Source: JBGPMO01 sp041487075 (GTDB lineage: Bacteria; Patescibacteriota; Minisyncoccia; UBA6257; 1-14-0-10-40-38). From it: a stretch of 23,434 nucleotides of DNA. The notes below the pieces were generated by a model. That model worked only from the letters and a program-made list of their open reading frames with translations, made no database searches and had not been told where the DNA came from. The stretch is taken from contig JBGPMO010000001.1 in assembly GCA_041487075.1 (NCBI GenBank), forward strand, positions 1-23,434, read 5' to 3'. Below are positions 14,883-21,643 of this stretch, in pieces (position 1 is the first letter of the stretch; each line of letters begins with the position of its first letter). Made by a program: the position numbers and the translations under genes.

Positions 14883-14929
14883 TCTCTACTCAAGCTACGA
14901 TGAACAGCCCGTTTTCGCTAAAGCTTTCT

Positions 14930-14952
14930 TATACCTCGCCTTTCGAGGTATA
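14930..14952 (-). other. 9-bp hairpin upstream of tRNA-Pro
   Basis: TATACCTCG (14930-14938) and CGAGGTATA (14944-14952) form a perfect stem. On the minus strand TTGTTT precedes TATACC by 17 bp, so the likely -10 of the tRNA lies in the hairpin. A second small inverted repeat ACAAAC/GTTTGT lies near 14965-14980. Confidence 0.45.
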
Positions 14953-14995
14953 GATAAATCTACTACTACAAACAAAGTTTGTAAATTTCCCACTC

Positions 14996-15406
14996 TTATC
15001 TCACCCCTCTCTTTTTCTTATACAGACGCTTTGACTGCTGGGTCACCGCGTAAATAGAGATTACCACAATATAGTTTGCCACAGTTTCCGATGAAACTTT
15101 ATAGTCGCCGCCTAAAATAAAAGATGCGAGCACGAGCGAGAGCATCACCGCGGTCCAAAGCATGACAAACCATTCGCCCGGATGCCGACCTTCGTATAAT
15201 TGATACCACCGTTCAAATTCTTTCGTGCCGACATACAAGCTTAAAACCGCCGCATAGATAACGCTCGTGGGCTGGAATAAATTTTCATACCGATTATGAC
15301 TTATAAAATTTACAATAATAACCGTGATCGCAACGATCGTCCAAAAATTCGCCATAAACCGCCAGAATTTCTCTCCCCCGAAAAATGCATTTAAAAAATT
15401 CCTCAT
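14996..15406 (-). CDS. Small membrane protein, family not recognised
   Basis: A protein of 136 residues with four hydrophobic helices (about 18-34, 47-60, 81-99 and 110-124) and a basic tail (KRLYKKKRGVR), which by the positive-inside rule stays in the cytoplasm. FERWYQLYEGRHPGEWF between helices two and three is the only distinctive loop. Purine-rich sequence GGAAGAG lies about 12 nt before the ATG at 15406. It follows the gene at 15427-15825 with a 20-nt gap and is probably the last gene of the cca operon. No function can be given. Confidence 0.7.
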   Translation of the reverse strand: MRNFLNAFFGGEKFWRFMANFWTIVAITVIIVNFISHNRYENLFQPTSVIYAAVLSLYVGTKEFERWYQLYEGRHPGEWFVMLWTAVMLSLVLASFILGGDYKVSSETVANYIVVISIYAVTQQSKRLYKKKRGVR

Positions 15407-15426
15407 CGCTTCATCTCTTCCTTTCT

Positions 15427-15825
15427 CTACTTCTTATTTTTTTCCTTCCCCTCTTCCTCTAATTGATGCTCAATCCGATCGAGCCGGCGGAGTATTTCTT
15501 CTGTTTCCCAATGTTCTTCGCCTAACAGGCTTTCTTCGCGTTTAATTTCTTTCTCGGTTTCTTCGGTAATCTTTTTTTCTCCCTTTAAGCCAGAAATAAT
15601 AACGTGGTCACCGATAAAAACGGAAACCAAGAGCCCGGTTGGTAAGAGAAAAAGAATACCGAGGAGCATGGAGGCAATATTCCCGACTCCATAGGCATCT
15701 GCCGAGTGCCACACTCCCCGCCAAAAGAGCACTACCCCGACTCCACCCACGAGCGCGTAGAGGAGCGGCTTGTGGCTTAAATAGCGGCGAAACGCGGCTT
15801 CGATTTTCTTAAAAAATTTCAGCAT
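15427..15825 (-). CDS. Two-helix membrane protein with C-terminal coiled coil
   Basis: A protein of 132 residues. Two hydrophobic segments (about 21-39 and 50-72) follow a basic amphipathic start (MLKFFKKIEAAFRRYL). The last 50 residues are almost entirely Glu, Lys and Arg with Leu/Ile in heptad positions (EEILRRLDRIEHQLEEE), a likely cytosolic coiled coil. No family recognised. The ATG lies 4 nt after the stop of the CCA-enzyme C-terminal half, so it is probably translated from the same mRNA. Confidence 0.72.
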   Translation of the reverse strand: MLKFFKKIEAAFRRYLSHKPLLYALVGGVGVVLFWRGVWHSADAYGVGNIASMLLGILFLLPTGLLVSVFIGDHVIISGLKGEKKITEETEKEIKREESLLGEEHWETEEILRRLDRIEHQLEEEGKEKNKK

Positions 15826-15829
15826 AGGT

Positions 15830-16660
15830 CTAAACTGAATATTTGCTTTTTATTTCATCATCAATTCTCTTCTGTGCGGCTTCCGCAGATTTTTTCGCCT
15901 TCTCTGATAGTGTATCAAGTTCTTTATCCGAAAACTCACCAAGCTCGGCCACCCGCTTCTTTAAAATCTCGACCTCGTTGCCTGCCGGATCTTCTAATAC
16001 TTCGTCTAACAGCACGGCGAGAATTTTGCCCACACGCGGTCCGGGCTCAATTTTTAAAATCTCCATAACCGCCTCGCCTTTGATTTTCAGCATTTTCGGG
16101 TGCACGGGATCTTTTTGCACCTTTTCAATCATGGCTTGTAAGTAGCGCAGGCGATACGGCTGGGCTTTGGGCACGCCCGAGCCAATACGGTCTGCTTCCC
16201 GCAATTTTATCAGGTCGTCCACGTTTTCTTTGCCCACGCGCGCGATGAGCCGCCGGACACCCGCGAGCGTTACGGTATCAGGATCGTAGACAAACATGTG
16301 CTCACGCACGAGGAGCGCCACTTTCTCGGTCAAGTCTTTCGAAAACCGCAACCGATCCATAATATGTAACACCATCTGCTCCCCCACGACCTGGTGGCCG
16401 TAAAACGTCGAGTCTGACCCCTCGCCGCGTTTGCTCTTTGGTTTTCCGACATCATGGAAGAGGGAAGCAAGCCGGAGATCGAGCGGAAAATTCTTTTTCA
16501 CCGCATATTCAAATGATTTCAGATTATGCTCGTAGACCGTATAGATGTGATGTTTGTTTTGGCCCACGCCCACGCCTTCCAAAATCTCCGGCACAATATG
16601 TTTCAAGAGCCCGAACTCGCGGAGGAGCTCAACGCCCCGAACCGCATCATACGTCATCAC
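15830..16660 (-). CDS. cca: CCA-adding enzyme, C-terminal half (HD domain and tail)
   Basis: This frame is the continuation of the gene at 16673-17341: both are in the same reading frame and are separated only by a TAA and five sense codons. Residues 1-45 match the tRNA nucleotidyltransferase neck and body (AVRGVELLREFGLLKHIVPE, GVGVGQNKHHIYTVYEHNL), followed by the HD phosphohydrolase motif LFHDVGKP (H69, D70). The last 70 residues are a charged helical tail. The possible starts are GTG at 16660 and ATG at 16657, 12-15 nt after the stop, close enough for reinitiation. The family call for the intact protein is firm; whether two polypeptides, readthrough or a pseudogene is made is unknown. Confidence 0.85.
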   Translation of the reverse strand: MMTYDAVRGVELLREFGLLKHIVPEILEGVGVGQNKHHIYTVYEHNLKSFEYAVKKNFPLDLRLASLFHDVGKPKSKRGEGSDSTFYGHQVVGEQMVLHIMDRLRFSKDLTEKVALLVREHMFVYDPDTVTLAGVRRLIARVGKENVDDLIKLREADRIGSGVPKAQPYRLRYLQAMIEKVQKDPVHPKMLKIKGEAVMEILKIEPGPRVGKILAVLLDEVLEDPAGNEVEILKKRVAELGEFSDKELDTLSEKAKKSAEAAQKRIDDEIKSKYSV

Positions 16661-16672
16661 AAGCTTCGAAAA

Positions 16673-17341
16673 TTAGTCGTGAATCCGTTCTTTAGAAACA
16701 AATTCAATGAGTCCGGATTCTTGTTTAATGATAAGAGCGGTTTTTTCTTCAATAACAAACCCGAGTTGTGCTGCAAACCGCACGGCCCGCAAGAGCCGAA
16801 GCGCGTCTTCATTAAAACGAGCTTTTGGGTCACCGACCGCGCAAATGAGTTTCTCTTTCAGATCCTTCTGGCCGCCGAAAGGATCGACGAACGAATCGCT
16901 AATCGCTAATCGCGAATCGCTGATACTTTGCGCTACACGCTTTGCGCTTTGCAATGCTAATGCCATCGCGTTCACGGTGAAATCGCGGCGGGAGAGGTCT
17001 TCTTCGATGGTTTTTGCAAACTTCACTTCATCAGGATGCCGCTTATCCGTATATTTTCCCTCCAGTCGGTACGTGGTGACCTCCACGATTCCAGTTGTTA
17101 GTTGTTGGTTGTTAATTGCTGGTATCTTCACTAATACTGTCCCAAATTTATTCTCATACACGGAATCCGGAAAAAGTTTCTGAACTTCCTCTGGTTTTGC
17201 GTTTGTCGCAATGTCCCAATCCTTGGGCGTAACATCAAGCAAAAGATCCCGCACGCAACCGCCGACCAGATACGCCTCAAAACCCGCTCCTATAAGCGTT
17301 TTGCCTATTGCTTGCACTTCTTCCGGAATCGAAAACTTCAT
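16673..17341 (-). CDS. cca: CCA-adding enzyme, N-terminal half, ended by an in-frame TAA
   Basis: A protein of 222 residues with the nucleotidyltransferase head: LVGGCVRDLLL (25-35), catalytic DWD (41-43), RRDFTVNAMA (118-127) and the ATP/CTP-binding EDALRLLRAVRFAAQLGF (178-195). It would add CCA to tRNA 3' ends, needed for every tRNA seen here. The frame stops after SKERIHD with TAA (16675-16673) where relatives have Glu (ERIRDE), so a GAA to TAA change explains it. Two peptides not expected in the family are present: IPAINNQQLTTG at 73-84 and a stretch around ISDSRLAISDS at 140-150, both made of repeated DNA. The start is ATG at 17341. Confidence 0.88.
   Translation of the reverse strand: MKFSIPEEVQAIGKTLIGAGFEAYLVGGCVRDLLLDVTPKDWDIATNAKPEEVQKLFPDSVYENKFGTVLVKIPAINNQQLTTGIVEVTTYRLEGKYTDKRHPDEVKFAKTIEEDLSRRDFTVNAMALALQSAKRVAQSISDSRLAISDSFVDPFGGQKDLKEKLICAVGDPKARFNEDALRLLRAVRFAAQLGFVIEEKTALIIKQESGLIEFVSKERIHD
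16894..16950 (-). repeat. In-frame tandem 7-bp repeat in cca
   Basis: On the plus strand AATCGC(T/G) is repeated four times at 16894-16921, followed by TTTGCGC-type words up to about 16950. It encodes residues of about 132-150, an extra loop before the DPFGG motif. Related words occur in tsaD at 21770-21806 and 22389-22416. Confidence 0.75.
17091..17122 (-). repeat. In-frame AT-rich element in cca
   Basis: A 32-bp segment with CCAG/CTGG ends and GTT-type words between, encoding PAINNQQLTTG. It shares the 10-mer TTGTTAATTG with the 23S expansion at 857-866. Confidence 0.65.
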
Positions 17342-17368
17342 TCACTTCAGTCTAACGAAATTCACTGT

Positions 17369-17399
17369 TAAAAGAAAACAGCGTCTCCGCGGGCGCTGT
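17369..17399 (-). terminator. Terminator of hsp20
   Basis: ACAGCG (17378-17383) and CGCTGT (17394-17399) form the stem; the minus strand continues TTTTCTTTT. It separates hsp20 from cca. Confidence 0.65.
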
Positions 17400-17439
17400 C
17401 TTCTTAATCATCCATTCACGAGTGGCTAAACTCCAGTGG

Positions 17440-17937
17440 CTATTCCGCCTTCACTTTCAATTTTTTCGATTTCGAGCGATTGATTTTTGGAATTTTAATG
17501 GTGAGCACACCATTTTTTATAGATGCTTCAGCGGCATCTGCATCCACCTCGTGCGGCAACACCACCGAACGGGAAAATTTGCCCCAATAACATTCTTGAT
17601 ACACATAATCTTCCGTCTTCACATGCCGCTCACGCTCGCGCCGGCCTTTCACGGTGACACTCTCCGGCGTGATTGAAACATCAATGTCTTCCGGCTTTAC
17701 GCCGGCAAGCGGCGACTCAACAATAATGTCGGTGGGGGTCTGATAGACGTCAATCGCGAGCTGACCTTCATCACTCGCTTCTTCAATAACCTCCTCTTTG
17801 CGGCGCGAAGCGAGCGCGCTTGCACGCGCCAATACTCCTTCTGGCCCAGAGCTGATTGGCGCATTTGGCTCCACGTGAAGATCGTCCACTTTTATGCCCT
17901 CGGCTAAATTTTCAAAAAATTTCTTTTCTTCTTCCAT
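17440..17937 (-). CDS. Hsp20/alpha-crystallin small heat-shock protein
   Basis: Of 165 residues, an N-terminal arm of about 57 residues precedes the alpha-crystallin domain (about 58-150): LAIDVYQTPTDIIVESPLAGVKPEDIDVSI, then VTVKGRRERE, GKFSRSVVLPHEVDADAAEASIKNGVLTIKIPK. The A-x-x-x-N-G-V-L motif and IKIPKI at the end are typical. As an ATP-independent chaperone it would hold unfolding proteins. The arm has acidic and low-complexity residues (RRKEEVIEEASDEG). No Shine-Dalgarno is seen before the ATG; AGATATTAGATT lies there. A repeated-sequence element lies in the 55 nt upstream. No CIRCE-like inverted repeat was seen. Confidence 0.92.
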   Translation of the reverse strand: MEEEKKFFENLAEGIKVDDLHVEPNAPISSGPEGVLARASALASRRKEEVIEEASDEGQLAIDVYQTPTDIIVESPLAGVKPEDIDVSITPESVTVKGRRERERHVKTEDYVYQECYWGKFSRSVVLPHEVDADAAEASIKNGVLTIKIPKINRSKSKKLKVKAE

Positions 17938-17964
17938 AATCTAATATCTCATCGCTCGCCTACT

Positions 17965-18003
17965 CTGAGCTTGCCGAAGGGTCGCTAGGTCGCTAGGTCG
18001 CTA
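17965..18003 (-). repeat. Repeat element between prsW and hsp20
   Basis: CTGAGCTTGCCGAAGGG (17965-17981) is followed by TCGCTAGG twice and TCGCTA (17982-18003). The first part has the same layout as CCTTCGCTCCGCTCAGGAC inside tsaD (reverse orientation). The tandem part contains the stop codon of prsW and encodes its last residues. Confidence 0.65.
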
Positions 18004-18706
18004 TGACTGATTTTACGTCGACTTTTCTAAACTTTTCAAAATCAGAAAGCAGGAAAAAGGCGATAAGCACTACAAACACGATCGCAAATCCTGCCGGACC
18101 TGTTGTAATTATAAGGTAGTTGAAAATCGCGTGCAACAGTGTGGCAACCCCCAAGCCAGAAAAAATAAGCAGCCACTGGCGCCGCGGATGAAAAAACGTC
18201 CACCCCCAGTAATAACCGGCGATGCCGGAGGCAAGCGTATGCAGTAACGTTGCACCAGCGAATCGAAGCGCCAATGATTCGATAATCGAAATGCTAAAAA
18301 TAGTCCCATGAGCAACCTGAAAGAGCGTTGAGATATTCTCAACTGCCGCAAACCCAAGGGAAACCGTGATCGGATAAATCATCGCATCAAGCGGCTCATC
18401 AAATTGACGAAGCTTGTGAATGAAAAAGTAAGCGGCGAAAAATTTAAAAACCTCTTCGATTGCCGCGAGCCCCATAAACGAACGGAGGCTGTTCGCGGCA
18501 ACGCCAATCGCAGCGAATTGATTATTGAACGTAATTTCAACCGGCAACACCAAAAAGGTCACCGCTGCCCCGATGAGAAACGCGGTTAAAATGAGCTTCT
18601 TTGGCTGAGGATGCTTAAAATCTTCATGCAGATAAAAAATAAGCCAGGCAAAACTGGGAATCAGCCCGAGTACCACAATCAATACAATGAAAATAGTAAA
18701 CGACAT
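17993..18706 (-). CDS. prsW: PrsW-family intramembrane metalloprotease
   Basis: A 237-residue protein with about seven or eight hydrophobic helices. The family motifs are in order: EEVFK (E84, E85, K88), GFAAVEN (E123, N124), LLHTLASGIAGYYWG (H156) and LLHAIFNYL (H192), which would form the metal-binding active site in the membrane. In Bacillus PrsW cuts the anti-sigma factor RsiW; no RsiW-like gene lies here, so the target is unknown. The gene follows valS with a 15-nt gap, likely co-transcribed. The last residues and the stop codon are encoded by a tandem TCGCTAGG repeat. Confidence 0.88.
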   Translation of the reverse strand: MSFTIFIVLIVVLGLIPSFAWLIFYLHEDFKHPQPKKLILTAFLIGAAVTFLVLPVEITFNNQFAAIGVAANSLRSFMGLAAIEEVFKFFAAYFFIHKLRQFDEPLDAMIYPITVSLGFAAVENISTLFQVAHGTIFSISIIESLALRFAGATLLHTLASGIAGYYWGWTFFHPRRQWLLIFSGLGVATLLHAIFNYLIITTGPAGFAIVFVVLIAFFLLSDFEKFRKVDVKSVIAT

Positions 18707-18721
18707 AACGCCGCGTAATCC

Positions 18722-20782
18722 TCACCACGATTCAACCATAAGCATCTTTCCGTCCTGCCCAGGCAGTTTCTGGTAAATCTCTTCCGTCACAAACGGCATA
18801 AACGGATGGAGGAGTTTTAATGAATCTACTAAAACAGTATATAACACTTTCTTCGCCGCCTCATCCTCCCGCTCCTTTACGGATTCAATATAACGGTCGG
18901 CAAACTCGTGCCAAATAAATTCATAGAGTTCGTGGAGTGCCTTGCCGAATTCATAACTCTCAATGCAGGCATTGACCGCCTTTCTCACTTCCGCAAGTTT
19001 CGCGAGTATCGCGCTATCCTCTTTGCCGAGCGAATCCTCCGCTCCCGCGTGCTCCGCGTACGCGCCGATCTTCAAACTAGTAAACCGGGCGATATTCCAT
19101 ACCTTGTTCGCGAACTTTTTGCCGGCCACAATATGCTCCTCGGCAAAATGTATGTCCTGCCCGCCCATTGCCTGCCAGAGCAGCCCAAAACGAAGCGCAT
19201 CCGTGCCGTATTTTTCGATGAGATTCAACGGATTCACGCCCGTGCCAAGAGATTTTGACATCCGCTTTCCCTCTTTGGTAAGCACGGTTGCGTGGATAAA
19301 AATATCTTTGAAAGGAACTTGGCCGGTCAGCTCTCGCCCAGAGAATATCATCCGCGCAATCCAGAGATAAAGAATGTCGCGGCTCGAAGTAATCATCGAG
19401 GTCGGATAATAATGTTCATAATCAGGAGTTTTTTGAGGCCACCCAAGCGTCGCAAACGGCCACAGCGCGGAAGAAAACCAGGTATCCAACACGTCAGTCT
19501 CTCCCTCAATCGGAATTTTGTGTCCCCACCAAAGCTGACGGGAGATATTCCAGTCACGGATATTTTTAAGCCACTCTTCAAAAGGCCCGCGCCACCGCTC
19601 CGGATGAAACACCACCGCTCCTTTCTCCGAAGCATTGAGCGCAAGCTTTGCAAGCTCGTGCATTTTTAAAAACCACTGCTGTGAAGGCAACGGTTCGATA
19701 ACTGAATTACACCGCTCACAGCGCGCGATGTTGTGCTCGTAGTCCTCCTGTTTTTTGATAAGGTGAAGCTCGGTCAAATCTTTGACGATTTTGTTACGTG
19801 CTTCAAGCACGTTCATCCCGGCATACCGCTTGCCGGCGTTTTCATGCATGCGGCCGTGCTCATCAATAACTTTCAGCGATGGTAATTGGTGGCGCGTGCC
19901 GATCTCAAAGTCGGTAAGGTCGTGTGCTGGCGTCACCTTAATAATGCCCGTGCCAAATGCCGGGTCTACCGCATCATCTGCCACAACTCGTATTTTTATT
20001 TTCTTCGCCTGCGCCGGCTGCTCACGCGGAATTCCGTTGTCTACCGATTCGATTTCTAAATCCTTCCCAACATATTTTGCATACCGCTTGTCGCCCGGGT
20101 GCACCGCTAACGCGGTGTCACCCACCTTTGTCTCTGGCCGCACCGTCGCAAGCGTAAAAGGCCCATACGTAATATAGTAAAGCTTTGTTTTCTCGGGAAC
20201 ATAATTGACCTCAAGGTCAGAGATCGAAGTTGCACAACGCACGCACCAGTTCACCACCCGCTCTCCGCGATAAATCCATCCTTTCTTATAGTAATGGCGG
20301 AACGCGGCCTCAACTGCCTTTTGATACGGCGAATCCATCGTAAAACGCGTCCGCGACCAATCAAGCGAAATGCCGAGTTTTTTAAACTGTTCCAAAATAA
20401 TGCCGCTGTACTTTTCTTTCCACGCCCACATGCGCTCGAGAAATTTCTCCCGACCCAATGCCTGCCGGGTGGTCCCTTCTTTCACGAGCTGTTTTTCAAC
20501 CACGTTCTGCGCGGCAATGCCGGCGTGATCAATGCCCGGAAGCCAGAGCACGCGAAACCCTTGCATCCGCTTCATCCGCACCATGACATCTTGTAGGGTA
20601 TATTCGAGCGCGTGCCCCATGTGGAGTTCGCCCGTGATGTTCGGCGGCGCAATCGTGGTAACGAAATTTTTCTTTCGTTTACCGGGTAACTTTTCTGGAT
20701 TAAAAAACCCCGACTCCTCCCAACGCCGGTAGATCTTCTCTTCCACTTGTTTTGGGTCGTAGGTTTTTGCGAGTTCGGACAT
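18722..20782 (-). CDS. valS: Valyl-tRNA synthetase, reduced form
   Basis: A protein of 686 residues, against about 860-950 in other bacteria. It has HMGH (54-57) and KRMSKS (506-511), the editing domain motif TVRPETKVGDTA (213-224), the first zinc knuckle CVRC and CERC (180-183 and 355-358), and LDTWFSSALWPFATLGWP (432-449). Between WWGHKIP (418-424) and DVLDTWFSS only about six residues remain; relatives have about 40, including a second Cys-rich zinc motif (VWYC ... CPKCG). The C-terminal coiled-coil domain is also missing. Both losses are consistent with genome reduction. The ATG at 20782 has no Shine-Dalgarno. It charges tRNA-Val and edits Thr-tRNA(Val). Confidence 0.95.
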   Translation of the reverse strand: MSELAKTYDPKQVEEKIYRRWEESGFFNPEKLPGKRKKNFVTTIAPPNITGELHMGHALEYTLQDVMVRMKRMQGFRVLWLPGIDHAGIAAQNVVEKQLVKEGTTRQALGREKFLERMWAWKEKYSGIILEQFKKLGISLDWSRTRFTMDSPYQKAVEAAFRHYYKKGWIYRGERVVNWCVRCATSISDLEVNYVPEKTKLYYITYGPFTLATVRPETKVGDTALAVHPGDKRYAKYVGKDLEIESVDNGIPREQPAQAKKIKIRVVADDAVDPAFGTGIIKVTPAHDLTDFEIGTRHQLPSLKVIDEHGRMHENAGKRYAGMNVLEARNKIVKDLTELHLIKKQEDYEHNIARCERCNSVIEPLPSQQWFLKMHELAKLALNASEKGAVVFHPERWRGPFEEWLKNIRDWNISRQLWWGHKIPIEGETDVLDTWFSSALWPFATLGWPQKTPDYEHYYPTSMITSSRDILYLWIARMIFSGRELTGQVPFKDIFIHATVLTKEGKRMSKSLGTGVNPLNLIEKYGTDALRFGLLWQAMGGQDIHFAEEHIVAGKKFANKVWNIARFTSLKIGAYAEHAGAEDSLGKEDSAILAKLAEVRKAVNACIESYEFGKALHELYEFIWHEFADRYIESVKEREDEAAKKVLYTVLVDSLKLLHPFMPFVTEEIYQKLPGQDGKMLMVESW

Positions 20783-20820
20783 ATGAAGTATCCCTAATCC
20801 TATCTTAAAAACTCGAGTTT

Positions 20821-20858
20821 TGAAAAGAAAACACCCGCAGCGCTATGCGCTGCGGGTG
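20821..20858 (-). terminator. Strong terminator overlapping the stop codon of the HD gene
   Basis: CACCCGCAGCGC (20832-20843) and GCGCTGCGGGTG (20847-20858) form a 12-bp perfect stem with a loop of three. The minus strand then reads TTTTCTTTTCA. The TAG stop codon (20845-20843) of the HD gene falls in the loop and stem. Confidence 0.9.
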
Positions 20859-21514
20859 GGTTCGCCCTGAAAAGAAATGAGGCGCGTGATGTTCTTGACT
20901 GCCTGATCCTCATACTTTGCTTGAAAGTACGAGGTCTGATAGATATGTGGGCGACCGAGGAAACGGCCAAGGAATGCCGCGCGCCCTGCATTGAATTCAG
21001 CATCGGCCGGCACCACTGTGCGATACTCTTCGCGGATGTCTTTGCCGTCACGCCTGAACTCCTCCCACGGCTGGCCAAGACCCGCAAGGTCGATGTCGCA
21101 AAGAATCTGTTCATCTTGCCTTTCAGGTATGCCGACATGCTTTGTCGTGAGAACGAGCCGCTTCACATCGGCAAGAAAATCTTCTGACAGAAAGATACTC
21201 CGACCGTCCTCTACAACGAGTTCGGCGCTTCGTTCTTCATTGTCTTTGGCACGAATATCGTACACTGCATCGTGATACCAAATCGCCATCTCGATCAGAA
21301 GTCGATCTCTTTTTAAGAGATGGTGTTCCCTGTGGAATCCATGGAAAAGATCGAGGCAACGTGCGATGTGTTCAAAGTTGTGATAACGACGATGATGTTC
21401 GTTGTATCGCTTCTCGAGAGGAACAAAGAGCACACTTGGATTGCCGTAGGTTTGGATGCCCAAAAGCGATTCCCAAAACCAACTCCACCGATCAAACATC
21501 GGAGTAACAGGCAC
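20843..21514 (-). CDS. HD-domain metal-dependent phosphohydrolase
   Basis: A protein of 223 residues resembling the predicted phosphohydrolase family COG4339. Metal ligands: RRYHNFEHI (H45, H49) near the start, then AIWYHDAVYD (H81, D82), and an Asp in the segment DIDLAGLG (about 139-147). The enzyme is expected to hydrolyse a phosphate ester, possibly a nucleotide, but no substrate is known. The GTG start at 21514 is supported by AAGGAG 6 nt upstream. The last four codons lie in the terminator hairpin. A 90-nt leader carries two hairpins (GCCAAA/TTTGGC and CCGCG/CGCGG). Confidence 0.87.
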   Translation of the reverse strand: MPVTPMFDRWSWFWESLLGIQTYGNPSVLFVPLEKRYNEHHRRYHNFEHIARCLDLFHGFHREHHLLKRDRLLIEMAIWYHDAVYDIRAKDNEERSAELVVEDGRSIFLSEDFLADVKRLVLTTKHVGIPERQDEQILCDIDLAGLGQPWEEFRRDGKDIREEYRTVVPADAEFNAGRAAFLGRFLGRPHIYQTSYFQAKYEDQAVKNITRLISFQGEPTRSA

Positions 21515-21548
21515 GGTATTCTCCTTATTAGAAAAGAGCTTACAACCG

Positions 21549-21600
21549 CGAACTCCGCGGCAGGAATTGCCAAACCATTTGGCAGTATAGATACCCTACA
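21549..21600 (-). promoter_or_regulatory. Leader of the HD gene with TATACT box and two hairpins
   Basis: TATACT on the minus strand near 21594-21589 is a plausible -10. Downstream lie GCCAAATGGTTTGGC and CCGCGGAGTTCGCGG, two short hairpins ahead of the Shine-Dalgarno. The -35 is not clear. Confidence 0.4.
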
Positions 21601-21643
21601 TGGTTTATAAGACTCGTCAACTAGGTCTATTTGCGATGCCTTT

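Noticed and set aside
16673..16675. Recoded stop codon as lineage-wide alternative genetic code
   Set aside because: The known CPR recoding is UGA to Gly; here the codon is TAA, and other genes in the window end normally at TAA.
16894..16950. CRISPR-like array
   Set aside because: Units of 7 bp without spacers, within a coding sequence; no cas gene nearby.
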